NCBI GenBank assembly: GCA_002427815.1
Contig: DIZF01000066.1
Coordinates: 1-34,761 of the forward strand
Origin: Ramlibacter tataouinensis
Lineage (GTDB): Bacteria; Pseudomonadota; Gammaproteobacteria; Burkholderiales; Burkholderiaceae_C
DNA: 34,761 nucleotides
Direction: 5' to 3'
The position numbers and the translations under genes are program-made. Of the stretch, positions 6,872 to 15,345 are shown piece after piece. Positions within the stretch are counted from its first letter, which is position 1, and each line of letters begins with the position of its first letter. A model generated the notes under the pieces. The model searched no databases and was not told the origin of the DNA. It worked only from the letters and a program-made list of their open reading frames with translations.

Positions 6872-7240
6872 CTATGCCAGACCGAAGGCTTTCCTGAATG
6901 CCGCACAAAAGTCGGCCGTGCCGCTTAAGGTCAGGCTCAACGTCACCCGCGGCGCGCCCGTTGCCCCCGGCTGCAGCAGCATTCGCCGGGCATGCTCGTC
7001 GTAGCGGACGTCAAGCGTGGTCGCCACCTCCTGCACGCCCTGCAACTCGTAGTCCCAGTCGCCGGCCTCATCGAGCGGTCCCCGGCTGCCCGCAAAGTCG
7101 TGATGCAGCCAGTCCAGCACGCGCAGCACCTCCGCCTGCAGCGCCGGCAGCTGCAGTGGTGCGGCCGAGGCCATCGCGTCAAAGCTGCCATGGCCTTGCG
7201 CGTCTTCGCTGAAGTCGAAATCGAGGTAGTTCAGGTTCAT
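6872..7240 (-). CDS. Conserved-looking hypothetical protein, 122 aa
   Basis: An acidic soluble protein of 122 residues with no signal peptide or membrane segment. The N-terminus MNLNYLDFDFSED and a central LRVLDWLHHDFAG segment, then alternating strands ending in TLSLTLSGTADFCAAFRKAF, suggest a small alpha+beta fold. I do not recognise a family. The frame is sharply bounded and runs divergently from the gene at 7318, sharing a 77-bp control region with a strong inverted repeat, which supports both as real genes. Confidence 0.65.
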   Translation of the reverse strand: MNLNYLDFDFSEDAQGHGSFDAMASAAPLQLPALQAEVLRVLDWLHHDFAGSRGPLDEAGDWDYELQGVQEVATTLDVRYDEHARRMLLQPGATGAPRVTLSLTLSGTADFCAAFRKAFGLA

Positions 7241-7278
7241 GCGAGGAACTGGAAAGTCTGTGTGGACTGAGTGACTAC

Positions 7279-7301
7279 ACTGGGCAGACCTTCTGCCCAG
7301 T
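7279..7301. promoter_or_regulatory. Perfect 10-bp-arm inverted repeat between divergent genes
   Basis: Arms ACTGGGCAGA (7279-7288) and TCTGCCCAGT (7292-7301) are exact reverse complements around CCT. The repeat lies 38 bp from one start codon and 16 bp from the other. No T-run follows on either side, so it is not a plain terminator. It could be an operator for both genes, or an mRNA hairpin just before the start of the plus-strand gene. Confidence 0.7.
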
Positions 7302-7317
7302 CAATTAGAGCGCAACA

Positions 7318-7926
7318 ATGGAATTGTTTCTTCTGGCGACCCTCGTCGCCTTTGCCGCCTGGCAGATCCGAGCCCGGGACCAGGGCCGCCGCATTGCGCT
7401 CCTGGGCCGGCATCTTGGCAAGTACCACATCGAAAAACACATGGAGACGCTGACGCAAGGTTATCTGCGAGCGCTCGGTGAGGAAGATCCGGAACGGCGC
7501 GAGCAGATCTGGAACCTGCTGGGCTCGACCGAACAGGAGCTTTGCAGCCAGTTCAGCCGCCTCGCCGCCGACTTCTCCCGCGCCGAAGAGCAGGAGACGC
7601 GCGTGAGCAAGCTGCCGGTGTACGTGCCGCTCGCAGCGAAAGTGCTCCCGCAGGCCACCTTCGACATGCGCCAGGCGCTAGCCCTCCACGCACGCGCCAT
7701 CAGCCGCGCGGTGGAGGGCGGCGGCGCTCCATCGCAGCGAGCCAGAGCCTTCGCGGTCTCGGCGGAGCTGTTCCTGATGCAGCACACCTGCCACTGGTTT
7801 TGCAGGTCTCGGACTGTCGCCTCGGCACGGATGCTGGCGCGGCACAAGACCTCATACGAGCAGATCATTGCGTCCGTCCTCCCGAACACCCGCGCCGCCT
7901 ACTCTGCGCTCGTGGGACGCCGCTAG
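7318..7926 (+). CDS. Hypothetical membrane-anchored protein, 202 aa
   Basis: A 202-residue protein with a short hydrophobic N-terminus (about residues 2-17, ELFLLATLVAFAAWQI) that reads as a signal anchor, followed by a largely helical, Arg/Ala-rich body with heptad-like stretches (for example about 60-95). The C-terminal third contains Cys and His residues (FLMQHTCHWFC, about 153-163). No known domain is recognised. The ATG at 7318 lies 16 bp after the inverted repeat and lacks a strong Shine-Dalgarno sequence. Divergent from the 122-residue gene. Confidence 0.65.
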   Translation: MELFLLATLVAFAAWQIRARDQGRRIALLGRHLGKYHIEKHMETLTQGYLRALGEEDPERREQIWNLLGSTEQELCSQFSRLAADFSRAEEQETRVSKLPVYVPLAAKVLPQATFDMRQALALHARAISRAVEGGGAPSQRARAFAVSAELFLMQHTCHWFCRSRTVASARMLARHKTSYEQIIASVLPNTRAAYSALVGRR

Positions 7927-8041
7927 CCCGATTTCGGCCAGCAGCAGAAAGCAGCGCTGAAGTCCCGTGCAGCGGGTCTCAGGCGTGGCGACTCCACCCG
8001 CTCCAGGAGTAAAGTCGCGCCTGCAACAACGCCCCCTCGTC

Positions 8042-9121
8042 ATGACCGCTGCTCAGACCATCATCCGTTTCGATGCTGCCGCTCTCCAGAACTTTGCGCA
8101 GCTGTTGCTGCAGGCCGCTGGCATGCCCGCGGACCGGGCCAGCGATGTCGCCGACATCCTCGTCGAGGGCAACCTGCTCGGCCACGACACGCACGGGTTG
8201 CAGTTGCTGCCGACCTATCTGGCCGAGATCGAAGCGGGCGGGATGACGCTGGCCGGCGAGCCGCTGGTGCTGGCCGACCACGGGGCGGTGCTGGCCTGGG
8301 ATGGCCGGCGCCTGCCAGGGCCCTGGCTGACATTGCGTGCCATCGACGAGGCGAGCCGGCGCGCCCGGACCTACGGCGCCGGCATCGTGAACATCCGGCG
8401 CAGCCACCACATCGCCGCCCTGGCACCCTATGCGAGGCGCGTGGGCGAGGCAGGGCTCGTCCTCATGCTGCTGACGTCGGCACCGGCTGCCGGCAGCGTT
8501 GCGCCGTTCGGCGGCACCCGTGGCCTGTTCTCACCCAGTCCGATCGGCGTTGGCATCCCCACGGGCGGCGATCCCATGATGGTCGACGTATCCACCTCGA
8601 TCACGACCAACGGGCTCACCGGGCGGCTGGCCCGCGAGGGGCGCAAGCTACCCGGCGCGTGGCTGATCGACGAACACGGCGTGGCGACCGACGATCCGGC
8701 CGTGCTGGTGCCGCCGCGCGCGGGGACGATCCTGCCGCTTGGCGGCATCGACGCCGGGCACAAGGGCTACGGCCTCGCCCTCATGGTGGAAGCGCTCACG
8801 GCCGGCCTGGCCGGACAAGGACGCTCGGACCCGGGCGCGCGCTGGGGCGGCACCGTGTTCGTGCAGGTGATCGATCCGCAGGCATTCAACGGGCGCGATG
8901 CATTCGAAGAGCAGATGGACTGGATCGCGCGGGCGTGCGAGAACAACCCGCCGGCACGCTCCGGTGAGCCGGTGCGCCTGCCGGGACAGCGCGGGCTGGC
9001 GCTGCGCCAGCAGGCCCTGCAGACAGGTGTCCCGCTCTCGGCCGGCATCGTAGCCACGCTCTCGACGTGGGCCCGCAAACTGGGCGTGGCGATGCCGGAC
9101 GGGATCGCGTCCGCCGGCTGA
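8042..9121 (+). CDS. Ldh/AllD-family NAD(P)-dependent oxidoreductase
   Basis: A 359-residue member of the malate/L-lactate dehydrogenase-like family (PF02615), which includes ureidoglycolate dehydrogenase AllD, YbiC/ComC and DpkA. Family marks are LLGHDTHGLQLLP (about 46-57) with the catalytic His, NIRRSHHIAALAPYA near residue 118, the strand ending PFGG, and the C-terminal GHKGYGLALMVEALTAG (about 240-256). The protein has no signal peptide. The ATG at 8042 gives a normal length but has no visible Shine-Dalgarno sequence. It precedes the RpiR regulator and has the same direction. AllD function would fit the ureide theme but cannot be told from lactate, malate or imine reduction. Confidence 0.9.
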   Translation: MTAAQTIIRFDAAALQNFAQLLLQAAGMPADRASDVADILVEGNLLGHDTHGLQLLPTYLAEIEAGGMTLAGEPLVLADHGAVLAWDGRRLPGPWLTLRAIDEASRRARTYGAGIVNIRRSHHIAALAPYARRVGEAGLVLMLLTSAPAAGSVAPFGGTRGLFSPSPIGVGIPTGGDPMMVDVSTSITTNGLTGRLAREGRKLPGAWLIDEHGVATDDPAVLVPPRAGTILPLGGIDAGHKGYGLALMVEALTAGLAGQGRSDPGARWGGTVFVQVIDPQAFNGRDAFEEQMDWIARACENNPPARSGEPVRLPGQRGLALRQQALQTGVPLSAGIVATLSTWARKLGVAMPDGIASAG

Positions 9122-9188
9122 GCCAGCCCGCGGCGGGAAGCGGGCGATGAGCCGCATGCGCCTGCTGATCAGGATTCCCGGTCGAGCG

Positions 9189-9217
9189 TTGACGAAACAA
9201 TCGTTTTATGAAAAGAT
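9189..9217 (+). promoter_or_regulatory. Candidate promoter of the RpiR/TRAP operon
   Basis: TTGACG (9189-9194, 5 of 6) is followed after 17 bp by AAAGAT (9212-9217), a poor -10. It overlaps the first palindrome of the RpiR-type operator cluster, consistent with autorepression. Confidence 0.35.
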
Positions 9218-9253
9218 GTGGAAGAAACGATAGTTTCATCCGATAGTTTCATC
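9194..9253. promoter_or_regulatory. RpiR-type operator cluster with tandem repeat
   Basis: Two palindromes of form GAAAC-N4-GTTTC lie upstream of the regulator: 9194-9207 (GAAAC-AATC-GTTTT, one mismatch) and 9224-9237 (GAAAC-GATA-GTTTC, perfect). A 13-bp unit CGATAGTTTCATC is then repeated head to tail at 9228-9240 and 9241-9253, giving an extra half-site. Palindromes next to an RpiR gene are probably its binding sites. Confidence 0.65.
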
Positions 9254-9288
9254 CGCCGCATCCGAATGTTCCGAGCGAGACGAAGGCC

Positions 9289-10158
9289 ATGCGCGCCGCA
9301 ATGCAACAGGTTGAGCCGACGATTCAGGAATCGATCATGGCGGTCTACGAGAGTCTGCCGCCGGGCGAGCGCAAGCTTGCCGATGCGGTGCTCGCCCGCC
9401 TGAGCAACCTTGCCAGCTATTCCGCCACCGAACTGGCAGCCGAAGCCTGCGTTTCCAAAGCGACGGCAGTGCGATTCTTCCGGCGAATCGGCTACGAGAG
9501 CTTCGAGCAGGCACGCCTGCAGGCACGTTCCGAAGCCCATCTGGCCTCGCCGCTTTATGCGCTGGCCGGCGTCAACCCCAAGGAACGCACATCCGATGCG
9601 TTGTCGCGACATCTTGCGGCCGATCTCAGGAACCTGTCGGAAAGCTTCAGGCCATCGGGCAGTAGCGTCCTCGAACTGGCCATCCGGCAGATCGCGAAGG
9701 CGCCACGGGTCCACGTCGTCGGCATGCGCAACGGTCATTTCGTCGCAACGTATGCCGCTTACCTGCTGGCTCAGGTCAGGGACGACGTGGTTTCGCTGCC
9801 CAACGCGGCGATGACACTGGCCGAGGACATGGTCTCACTGCGTCGGGGCGATGTGCTCCTGGTCGTTGATTTCCGCCGCCGTTCCGCCCTGTTGCAAACG
9901 ATCGTCGATACCGCGCGCCACGCCGGCGCACAGCTGGTTTTCCTCGCCAGCCCGGGCATGCCGCCGCTGTCGCGCGCCGGCGATGTCGTCATCCACTGCC
10001 TCACCGAAGGTGCCTCGATCTTCCATTCCTATGTGGCGGCCGTGAGCATCGTCAACTATCTCTGCGCGGCAGTCGCCACCGAGCTTGGCAAGAAGGGCCG
10101 CAAGAGGCTCGAGGCGATCGAGGACCTGCATGAGGCCCTCGGCGACATCCGGCACTGA
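9289..10158 (+). CDS. RpiR/MurR-family regulator with SIS domain
   Basis: A 289-residue transcription factor with an N-terminal HTH_6 domain (recognition region about 44-65, YSATELAAEACVSKATAVRFF) and a C-terminal sugar-isomerase (SIS) effector domain (about 125-265, beginning VHVVGMRNG). Members sense phosphorylated sugars or metabolites and regulate the adjacent operon. GAAGG precedes the ATG at 9289 very closely; an ATG at 9301 is an alternative with looser spacing. Perfect and near-perfect GAAAC-N4-GTTTC palindromes lie just upstream, suggesting autoregulation. It is followed by TRAP and carbamoylase genes, which it probably controls. Confidence 0.92.
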   Translation: MRAAMQQVEPTIQESIMAVYESLPPGERKLADAVLARLSNLASYSATELAAEACVSKATAVRFFRRIGYESFEQARLQARSEAHLASPLYALAGVNPKERTSDALSRHLAADLRNLSESFRPSGSSVLELAIRQIAKAPRVHVVGMRNGHFVATYAAYLLAQVRDDVVSLPNAAMTLAEDMVSLRRGDVLLVVDFRRRSALLQTIVDTARHAGAQLVFLASPGMPPLSRAGDVVIHCLTEGASIFHSYVAAVSIVNYLCAAVATELGKKGRKRLEAIEDLHEALGDIRH

Positions 10159-10180
10159 CCCTTTCAACGGCAGACCACAC

Positions 10181-10723
10181 ATGGCAACAAGCACCGGGCC
10201 TTCCACCGCACAACGCTGGAGCGACAAGAGCGCGAAGCTCAGCGGCAAAGTCAATCGCGGGATCGAATTGCTGTGCGCCGGATTGCTGGGCATCCTGGTG
10301 ATTGTCATCTGGATCGGTATTTTCGGCCGTTATGTGTTCGAACTGCCGGTCACCTGGACCGAGGAACTGGCGCGCTACCTGATGATCTGGGCCGCGCTGC
10401 TGGCCGTGTCCTGCGGGGTGGCGCGCCGCGAGCATGTCGCGGTGACCGCATTGCTGCATCAGGTGCCGATCCATATCCGGCGCTGGATCGACGTGGCGAT
10501 CGACGCGCTGGCCTTCGCGTTCTTCGCGTTCCTGTGCTATTTCGGCATCGACATGGCACGGCAGGGCGCCACCCAGTACGCGACGATCTTCGACATGACG
10601 ATGGCGATCCCGTTCGCCTCGGTCTCGGCCTCCTCGGCGCTGGTCTGCATGCAACTGGTGCTGATGGGAATCCGCGACTTCACCGTCGCCGGCCTGCCGG
10701 CCGTTTTCGCGGGGGATGAATGA
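10181..10723 (+). CDS. dctQ: TRAP transporter small membrane subunit (DctQ)
   Basis: A 180-residue four-helix DctQ protein of a TRAP secondary transporter. Helices lie at about 30-52, 65-83, 103-122 and 143-163. The sequence IFGRYVFELPVTWTEELARYLMIW (about 46-69) is the family signature, with GRY and the WTEE-AR motif. The ATG at 10181 gives normal length; the longer frame upstream lies inside the regulator. The stop overlaps the dctM start (ATGA). It works with DctM and DctP in Na+- or H+-driven uptake of organic acids. Confidence 0.93.
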   Translation: MATSTGPSTAQRWSDKSAKLSGKVNRGIELLCAGLLGILVIVIWIGIFGRYVFELPVTWTEELARYLMIWAALLAVSCGVARREHVAVTALLHQVPIHIRRWIDVAIDALAFAFFAFLCYFGIDMARQGATQYATIFDMTMAIPFASVSASSALVCMQLVLMGIRDFTVAGLPAVFAGDE

Positions 10724-12003
10724 TGATCTGGGTGCTTGCGGCTTTCTTCCTCATGCTGGCCGTCGGCGTGCCGATCGGCTACGTGCTCGGCATCGCCGGC
10801 GTCATGGGCATCATGCAGATCGGCGGCACCGAGATGCTGGCGATGGCGCCTCAGCGCTATTTCGCCGGCCTGGACCTGTACACCTTCCTGGCCATGCCCC
10901 TGTTCATCTTTGCCGGCGAGCTGATGAACAAGGCGGGCATCACCGACCGCCTGGCCAAGTTCGCCGACGCGCTGGTGGGTCACCTGCGCGGCGGCATGGC
11001 GCAGTCGTGCATGGTTTCGTCGGTGCTGTTTGCGGGCATCACCGGCGCCGCGGTCGCGGAAGCGGCGGCCTTCGGCAGCACGATGGTGCCGGCGATGGAA
11101 AAGAACGGCTACAAGAAACCCTTTGCCTGCGCCGTTGTGGTGGCCGGCTCGATCATCGGTCCGACGATTCCGCCGTCCAACCTGATGGTCATCTACGGTT
11201 CGATGATGGGCGTGTCGATCGCCAGCCTGTTTGCCGCGGGCATCCTGCCGGGGCTGGTGATGGGCCTGTTCTGCATGGCCGTCATCGCCGGCCTGGGCCG
11301 GCGCCTCAATCTCCCGAAGGGTGGGCAGCGCCCGAGCCTGCTGGGCATCCTGGTGGCTTTCAAGAACAGTCTTTCTGCGCTGATCATGCCGGTGATCATT
11401 CTGGGCGGCATCATGGGGGGGCTTGTCACACCGACCGAAGGCGCGGCGATCGCCGTGTTCTACGCCCTGGTCCTGGGGGTGTTCGTCTTTCGCGTCGTCA
11501 AGTTCCACGACATCGTCGAGATGCTGGTGCGAACGGCCCGCATCACCGGGGTGGTGTTCCTCATCATCGCCGCGGCTTCGATCCTGAGCTGGTGGATGAC
11601 GTACATGAAGCTGCCCCAGCTGATCACCGGCATGTTCCTCGGCCTGACCTCCGACCCGTCGATGATCATCCTGATGATCCTCATCCTGCTGCTGATCCTG
11701 GGCATGTTCATGGACATCAACGCGATCCTGATCGTGCTGGGCCCGATCCTGGGTGCGCTGGCGACGTCGATCGGCATGAATCCGGTGCAGGCCGGCCTCA
11801 TGATTGTGCTGGCGCTCAACATCGGCCTGATGACACCGCCGGTCGGGGCCAGCCTGTTCGTCCTGACATCGATCACCGGCGCCAGGATCGAGGACATCAC
11901 CAAGGCCATGTGGCCGTTCGTGATCGCCGAGGTCGCCGTCCTCTTCCTCGTCGCCTACTGGCCCAGCCTGACGCTCACCATGCCGCGCCTGCTGGGTCTT
12001 TGA
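10720..12003 (+). CDS. dctM: TRAP transporter large permease (DctM)
   Basis: A 427-residue multi-helix permease of the DctM type. Recognisable parts are GVPIGYVLGIAG near the N-terminus, MPLFIFAGELMNKAGITDRL, GAAVAEAAAFGSTMVPAMEKNGY, GPTIPPSNLMVIYG and the C-terminal GLMTPPVGASLFVL. These are the paired helical-hairpin substrate and ion-binding segments of the ion transporter superfamily. Length is typical (about 425). The ATG overlaps the dctQ stop, and GGGGGATGA serves as a ribosome site. Confidence 0.95.
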   Translation: MMIWVLAAFFLMLAVGVPIGYVLGIAGVMGIMQIGGTEMLAMAPQRYFAGLDLYTFLAMPLFIFAGELMNKAGITDRLAKFADALVGHLRGGMAQSCMVSSVLFAGITGAAVAEAAAFGSTMVPAMEKNGYKKPFACAVVVAGSIIGPTIPPSNLMVIYGSMMGVSIASLFAAGILPGLVMGLFCMAVIAGLGRRLNLPKGGQRPSLLGILVAFKNSLSALIMPVIILGGIMGGLVTPTEGAAIAVFYALVLGVFVFRVVKFHDIVEMLVRTARITGVVFLIIAAASILSWWMTYMKLPQLITGMFLGLTSDPSMIILMILILLLILGMFMDINAILIVLGPILGALATSIGMNPVQAGLMIVLALNIGLMTPPVGASLFVLTSITGARIEDITKAMWPFVIAEVAVLFLVAYWPSLTLTMPRLLGL

Positions 12004-12061
12004 CCGTTTTCCCGTTTTCCCGCCTCGCCCCTCAACCCCAGCCCCGAAGGAGATCCTCACC

Positions 12062-13099
12062 ATGCGCCTGTTCAAGTCACTTGCGATTGCCGCTGCCCTG
12101 GCCGTTTCGGTCGGCATGCTGCCGGTCACGGCCTTCGCCCAGAAGACCATCAAGCTGGCCCACCTGAACAAGAACGACCCGTTCGACAACAGCACCGGCG
12201 CGATGGCCGTCGTGTTCAAGTCGCTGGTCGAGTCCGGCACCAACGGCGCCGTGAAGGTCGAGATCTTCCCGGACGGCCAGCTGGGCAAGGACAACGAGGT
12301 GATCCAGCAGGTCAAGTCGGGCGTCGTGCAGTCGTCGATTTCATCGGTGGGCGGTATTGCTTCGGTGTATCCGATGATCGGCGTGCTCGACGTGCCCTTC
12401 GCCTACCCGAACATCGCGACGACCTATGAAGTGTTCGACGGCCCCTTCGGCCAGAAACTCGCCGCCGACATCACCAGGAAGACCGGCCTGGACGTGCTGG
12501 GCTTCGGTGACTCGGGTGGTTTCTTCGCCTTCACCAATTCCAAGCACCCCATCAAGTCGCCGGAGGACATGAAGGGCCTGAAGATCCGCACCATGGGCCT
12601 CGATTCCCACAAGGCCGTGGTCAGCAGCTTGGGCGGCCAGCCGGTGGCGATCAACTGGGCGGAGGTCTACACGTCGTTGCAGACCGGCGTGGCTGATGGC
12701 GAGATGAACCCCATCCCGATCATCAAGTTCGCCAAGTTCGATGAAGTCCAGAAGTACCTGACCCTGACCAACCACCTGTTCACGCCGTACGTGTGGATCT
12801 TCAACAAGGCCGCCTTCGACGGTCTCTCGGCGCAGGAGAAGGAAGTGGTCAAGGCGGCCGCCCGGTCGGCAATCGTCGCCGGCCGCGGCATCAACCGCAT
12901 CATCGAAGCCTCCGATCGCGGCTTGCCGGCGCTGGCGCTCAAGATGCAGGTCTATACCCCGACCAAGGCTGAAATCACCAAGTTCCGCGACCTGGCACAA
13001 CCGGCCGTCAAGGCCCAGATCGCGAAGAGCTACGGCAAAGAGGGCGAGGCCCTGATGGCGGACTTCCTGGCCGCGATCGACAAGGCCGCGAAGAACTGA
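12062..13099 (+). CDS. dctP: TRAP transporter substrate-binding protein (DctP)
   Basis: A 345-residue periplasmic binding protein with a signal peptide (positive MRLFK, hydrophobic core, likely cut after AFA at residue 26). It has the conserved DctP scaffold: IKLAHLNKNDP, DGQLGKDNEVIQQVKSG and GLKIRTMGL with Arg176, the family residue that normally binds the substrate carboxylate. It also has QTGVADGEMNP. The ligand is therefore probably a carboxylate. AAGGAG lies at about 12047, well placed. Its stop overlaps the start of the M20 hydrolase gene (TGATG), linking uptake with hydrolysis. Confidence 0.95.
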   Translation: MRLFKSLAIAAALAVSVGMLPVTAFAQKTIKLAHLNKNDPFDNSTGAMAVVFKSLVESGTNGAVKVEIFPDGQLGKDNEVIQQVKSGVVQSSISSVGGIASVYPMIGVLDVPFAYPNIATTYEVFDGPFGQKLAADITRKTGLDVLGFGDSGGFFAFTNSKHPIKSPEDMKGLKIRTMGLDSHKAVVSSLGGQPVAINWAEVYTSLQTGVADGEMNPIPIIKFAKFDEVQKYLTLTNHLFTPYVWIFNKAAFDGLSAQEKEVVKAAARSAIVAGRGINRIIEASDRGLPALALKMQVYTPTKAEITKFRDLAQPAVKAQIAKSYGKEGEALMADFLAAIDKAAKN

Positions 13100-14349
13100 T
13101 GGGCGACAACGTCGACGCCGGCGCGCAGGACTTGCGCATCAATGCGGACCGCCTGGCGGCGCGCCTCGATGCGCTGGGCGCAGTTGGCGCAATTCCCGGC
13201 GGCGGCGTGTGCCGCCTCGCCCTGACCGCCGAGGATCGCGCCGGGCGCGACCGGGTGATCGGCTGGATGCGCGAACTGGGGCTGGCCGTCACGATCGATG
13301 CGATCGGCAACGTCGTCGGCGTTCGCCGGGGACTCGAGTCCGGCCCACCGGTGATGGCCGGGTCTCACATCGACACGGTGCGCACTGGCGGGCGCTATGA
13401 CGGCAACTTCGGTGTGCTGGCGGGCCTGGAAGTCATCCAGACCCTCAACGATGCGAACATCACGACACGCAGGCCGCTGGCCGTGGCCTTCTTCACCAAC
13501 GAGGAAGGTGCCCGCTTCAATCCCGACATGATGGGCAGTCTGGTCTATGTGGGCGGCTTGCCGCTCGAGGAAGCGCTGGCCACCGTGGGCATCGATGGCG
13601 AGTCGGTCGGCGACTGTCTGAAGAAGATCGGCTACAACGGGGCCGCGCCTTGCGGCAATCCGCAGGTGCATGCCTACGTCGAGCTGCACATCGAGCAGGG
13701 ACCGGTGCTGGATCTCGAAGGCTTCACGATCGGCGCGGTGGAGGGCGTCCAGGGCATTTCGTGGACGGAGTTCACCGTGCTGGGCGTGTCCAACCACGCC
13801 GGCACCACGCCGATGCGCCTGCGCCATGACGCCGGCTACGTGGCCTGCGCCATCGCCCATCATGCGCGGGAGATTGCCCGCTCGCTCGGCGGCGATCAGG
13901 TGGCCACCGTGGGTGCCATCACGCTGTCGCCCAATCTCGTGAATGTCATCGCCAACCGGGCGGTGTTCACGGTCGACTTGCGCAATACCGACGAAGCGGT
14001 GCTGCAGGATGTCGAGCGGCGCATGCATGCGTTTGCCGGCGAGATTGCGGCGGCGGAAGGCGTCACGCTGAGCCACCGCACGCTGGCACGGTTCGAGCCG
14101 GTGGCGTTCGATCCTCACGTCGTCAATCTGGTCGAAGCGACCGCGCGTCGCCTGGGCCATTCGGTGCGCCGACTGCCCAGCGGTGCCGGGCACGATGCCC
14201 AGATGCTGGCCCGCGTCTGTCCGGCGGGGATGATCTTCGTCCCGAGCGTCGGCGGCATCAGCCACAACGTGAAGGAATTCACCGCGTTGCCGGATCTCGA
14301 GGACGGCGCCAACGTGCTGCTGCACACCCTGCTGACGCTGGCGAATTGA
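13099..14349 (+). CDS. M20-family carbamoyl-amidohydrolase (L-N-carbamoylase/ureidopropionase/allantoate type)
   Basis: A 416-residue Zn-dependent hydrolase of the M20 hydantoinase/carbamoylase branch, which removes a carbamoyl or ureido group as CO2 plus ammonia. Metal ligands are in place: GSHIDT with His90, GRYDGNFG with Asp101, NEEGARF with Glu135/136, HIEQGPVLD, and HAGTTPMRLRHDA in the dimerisation/lid domain. The C-terminus contains GAGHDAQML and GGISHN. The allantoate, ureidopropionase and L-carbamoylase branches cannot be separated by eye. The ATG overlaps the dctP stop (TGATG) and the gene lies immediately before the D-carbamoylase. Confidence 0.93.
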   Translation: MGDNVDAGAQDLRINADRLAARLDALGAVGAIPGGGVCRLALTAEDRAGRDRVIGWMRELGLAVTIDAIGNVVGVRRGLESGPPVMAGSHIDTVRTGGRYDGNFGVLAGLEVIQTLNDANITTRRPLAVAFFTNEEGARFNPDMMGSLVYVGGLPLEEALATVGIDGESVGDCLKKIGYNGAAPCGNPQVHAYVELHIEQGPVLDLEGFTIGAVEGVQGISWTEFTVLGVSNHAGTTPMRLRHDAGYVACAIAHHAREIARSLGGDQVATVGAITLSPNLVNVIANRAVFTVDLRNTDEAVLQDVERRMHAFAGEIAAAEGVTLSHRTLARFEPVAFDPHVVNLVEATARRLGHSVRRLPSGAGHDAQMLARVCPAGMIFVPSVGGISHNVKEFTALPDLEDGANVLLHTLLTLAN

Positions 14350-14387
14350 GCACTGACAAAGAACAACATGACCATGAGGATCAGGAT

Positions 14388-15326
14388 ATGGCGAGGATAG
14401 TCAAAGTCGGGGCGGCGCAGCTGGGCCCGATCCAGCGCAGCGACAGCCGCGAGAGCGTGGTGCGCCGACTGCTGGCGCTGCTGCGCGAGGCGCACGGCAT
14501 GGCCTGCGACGTCGTGGTGTTTCCCGAACTGGCGCTGACGACGTTTTTCCCGCGCTGGTACATGGAGGACCAGGCCGAGGTCGACAGCTTCTACGAGCGC
14601 GAGATGCCGGGGCCGGTGACGCGTCTCCTGTTCGAGGAAGCGGCACGGCTGGGCATCGGGTTCTACCTGGGCTACGCCGAACTGACGCAGGAGGAGGGCC
14701 GCACCCGCCGCTTCAATACCTCGATCCTGGTGGACAGGACCGGCAAGATCGTCGGCAAGTACCGCAAGATCCATTTGCCGGGACACGTCGAACACGAGCC
14801 GTGGCGCCGGTTCCAGCACCTCGAGAAGCGTTATTTCGAAACCGGCAACCTGGGTTTCAACGTGACGCGCGCCTACGGCGGCATCCTCGGCATGTGCATC
14901 TGCAACGACCGCCGCTGGCCGGAGACCTACCGGGTCATGGGCCTGCAAGGCGTCGAGATGATCATGCTCGGCTACAACACGCCGGTGCACAACCCGCCGG
15001 CCCCGGTGCACGACAACCTGTCGAACTTCCATAACCAGCTGGTCATGCAGTCGGGCGCCTACCAGAACGGCACCTGGGTGGTCGGGGTGGCCAAGGCCGG
15101 TTGCGAGGAAGGTTGCGACATGATCGGCAACAGTTCGATCATCGCGCCGTCGGGCGAGATCGTCGGCGCCTGCACCACGCTCGAGGATGAACTGGCGGTG
15201 GCGCGCTGCGACCTCGACCTGTGCAACTCCTTCAAGAACACCCTCTTCAACTTCGCGGTGCATCGCCAGCCGGAGCACTACCGCATGATCGTCGAGCGCA
15301 AGGGCTCGATCCTGCCGCCTGAATGA
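14388..15326 (+). CDS. N-carbamoyl-D-amino acid hydrolase (nitrilase superfamily)
   Basis: A 312-residue nitrilase-fold enzyme closely resembling the Agrobacterium D-carbamoylase (about 304 residues). The Glu-Lys-Cys triad is intact at Glu47 (VVVFPELAL), Lys127 (YRKIHLPGH) and Cys172 (CICNDRRWPET). It also shares FPELALTTFFPRW and FQHLEKRYFETGNLGF with that enzyme. The reaction is N-carbamoyl-D-amino acid plus water to D-amino acid, CO2 and ammonia. ATG 14388 has GAGGA about 8 nt upstream and matches homologue length; the TTG at 14346 is unlikely. It follows the M20 hydrolase by 38 bp, giving two carbamoyl hydrolases in one operon. Confidence 0.95.
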   Translation: MARIVKVGAAQLGPIQRSDSRESVVRRLLALLREAHGMACDVVVFPELALTTFFPRWYMEDQAEVDSFYEREMPGPVTRLLFEEAARLGIGFYLGYAELTQEEGRTRRFNTSILVDRTGKIVGKYRKIHLPGHVEHEPWRRFQHLEKRYFETGNLGFNVTRAYGGILGMCICNDRRWPETYRVMGLQGVEMIMLGYNTPVHNPPAPVHDNLSNFHNQLVMQSGAYQNGTWVVGVAKAGCEEGCDMIGNSSIIAPSGEIVGACTTLEDELAVARCDLDLCNSFKNTLFNFAVHRQPEHYRMIVERKGSILPPE

Positions 15327-15345
15327 CGTAACGCCGGAGTCGACC

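Noticed and set aside
9127..9150. GC-rich inverted repeat after the Ldh-family gene as a terminator
   Set aside because: Short arms (CCCGC/GCGGG) with no T-run; common in DNA of this GC content.
10537..12315. 592-codon open frame antisense to the TRAP genes
   Set aside because: High-GC shadow: composition is His/Arg/Asp-rich with no motif, while the plus strand encodes clear DctQ/DctM.
13030..14325. 431-codon minus-strand frame opposite the M20 hydrolase
   Set aside because: Shadow of a well-supported gene with full M20 metal motifs.
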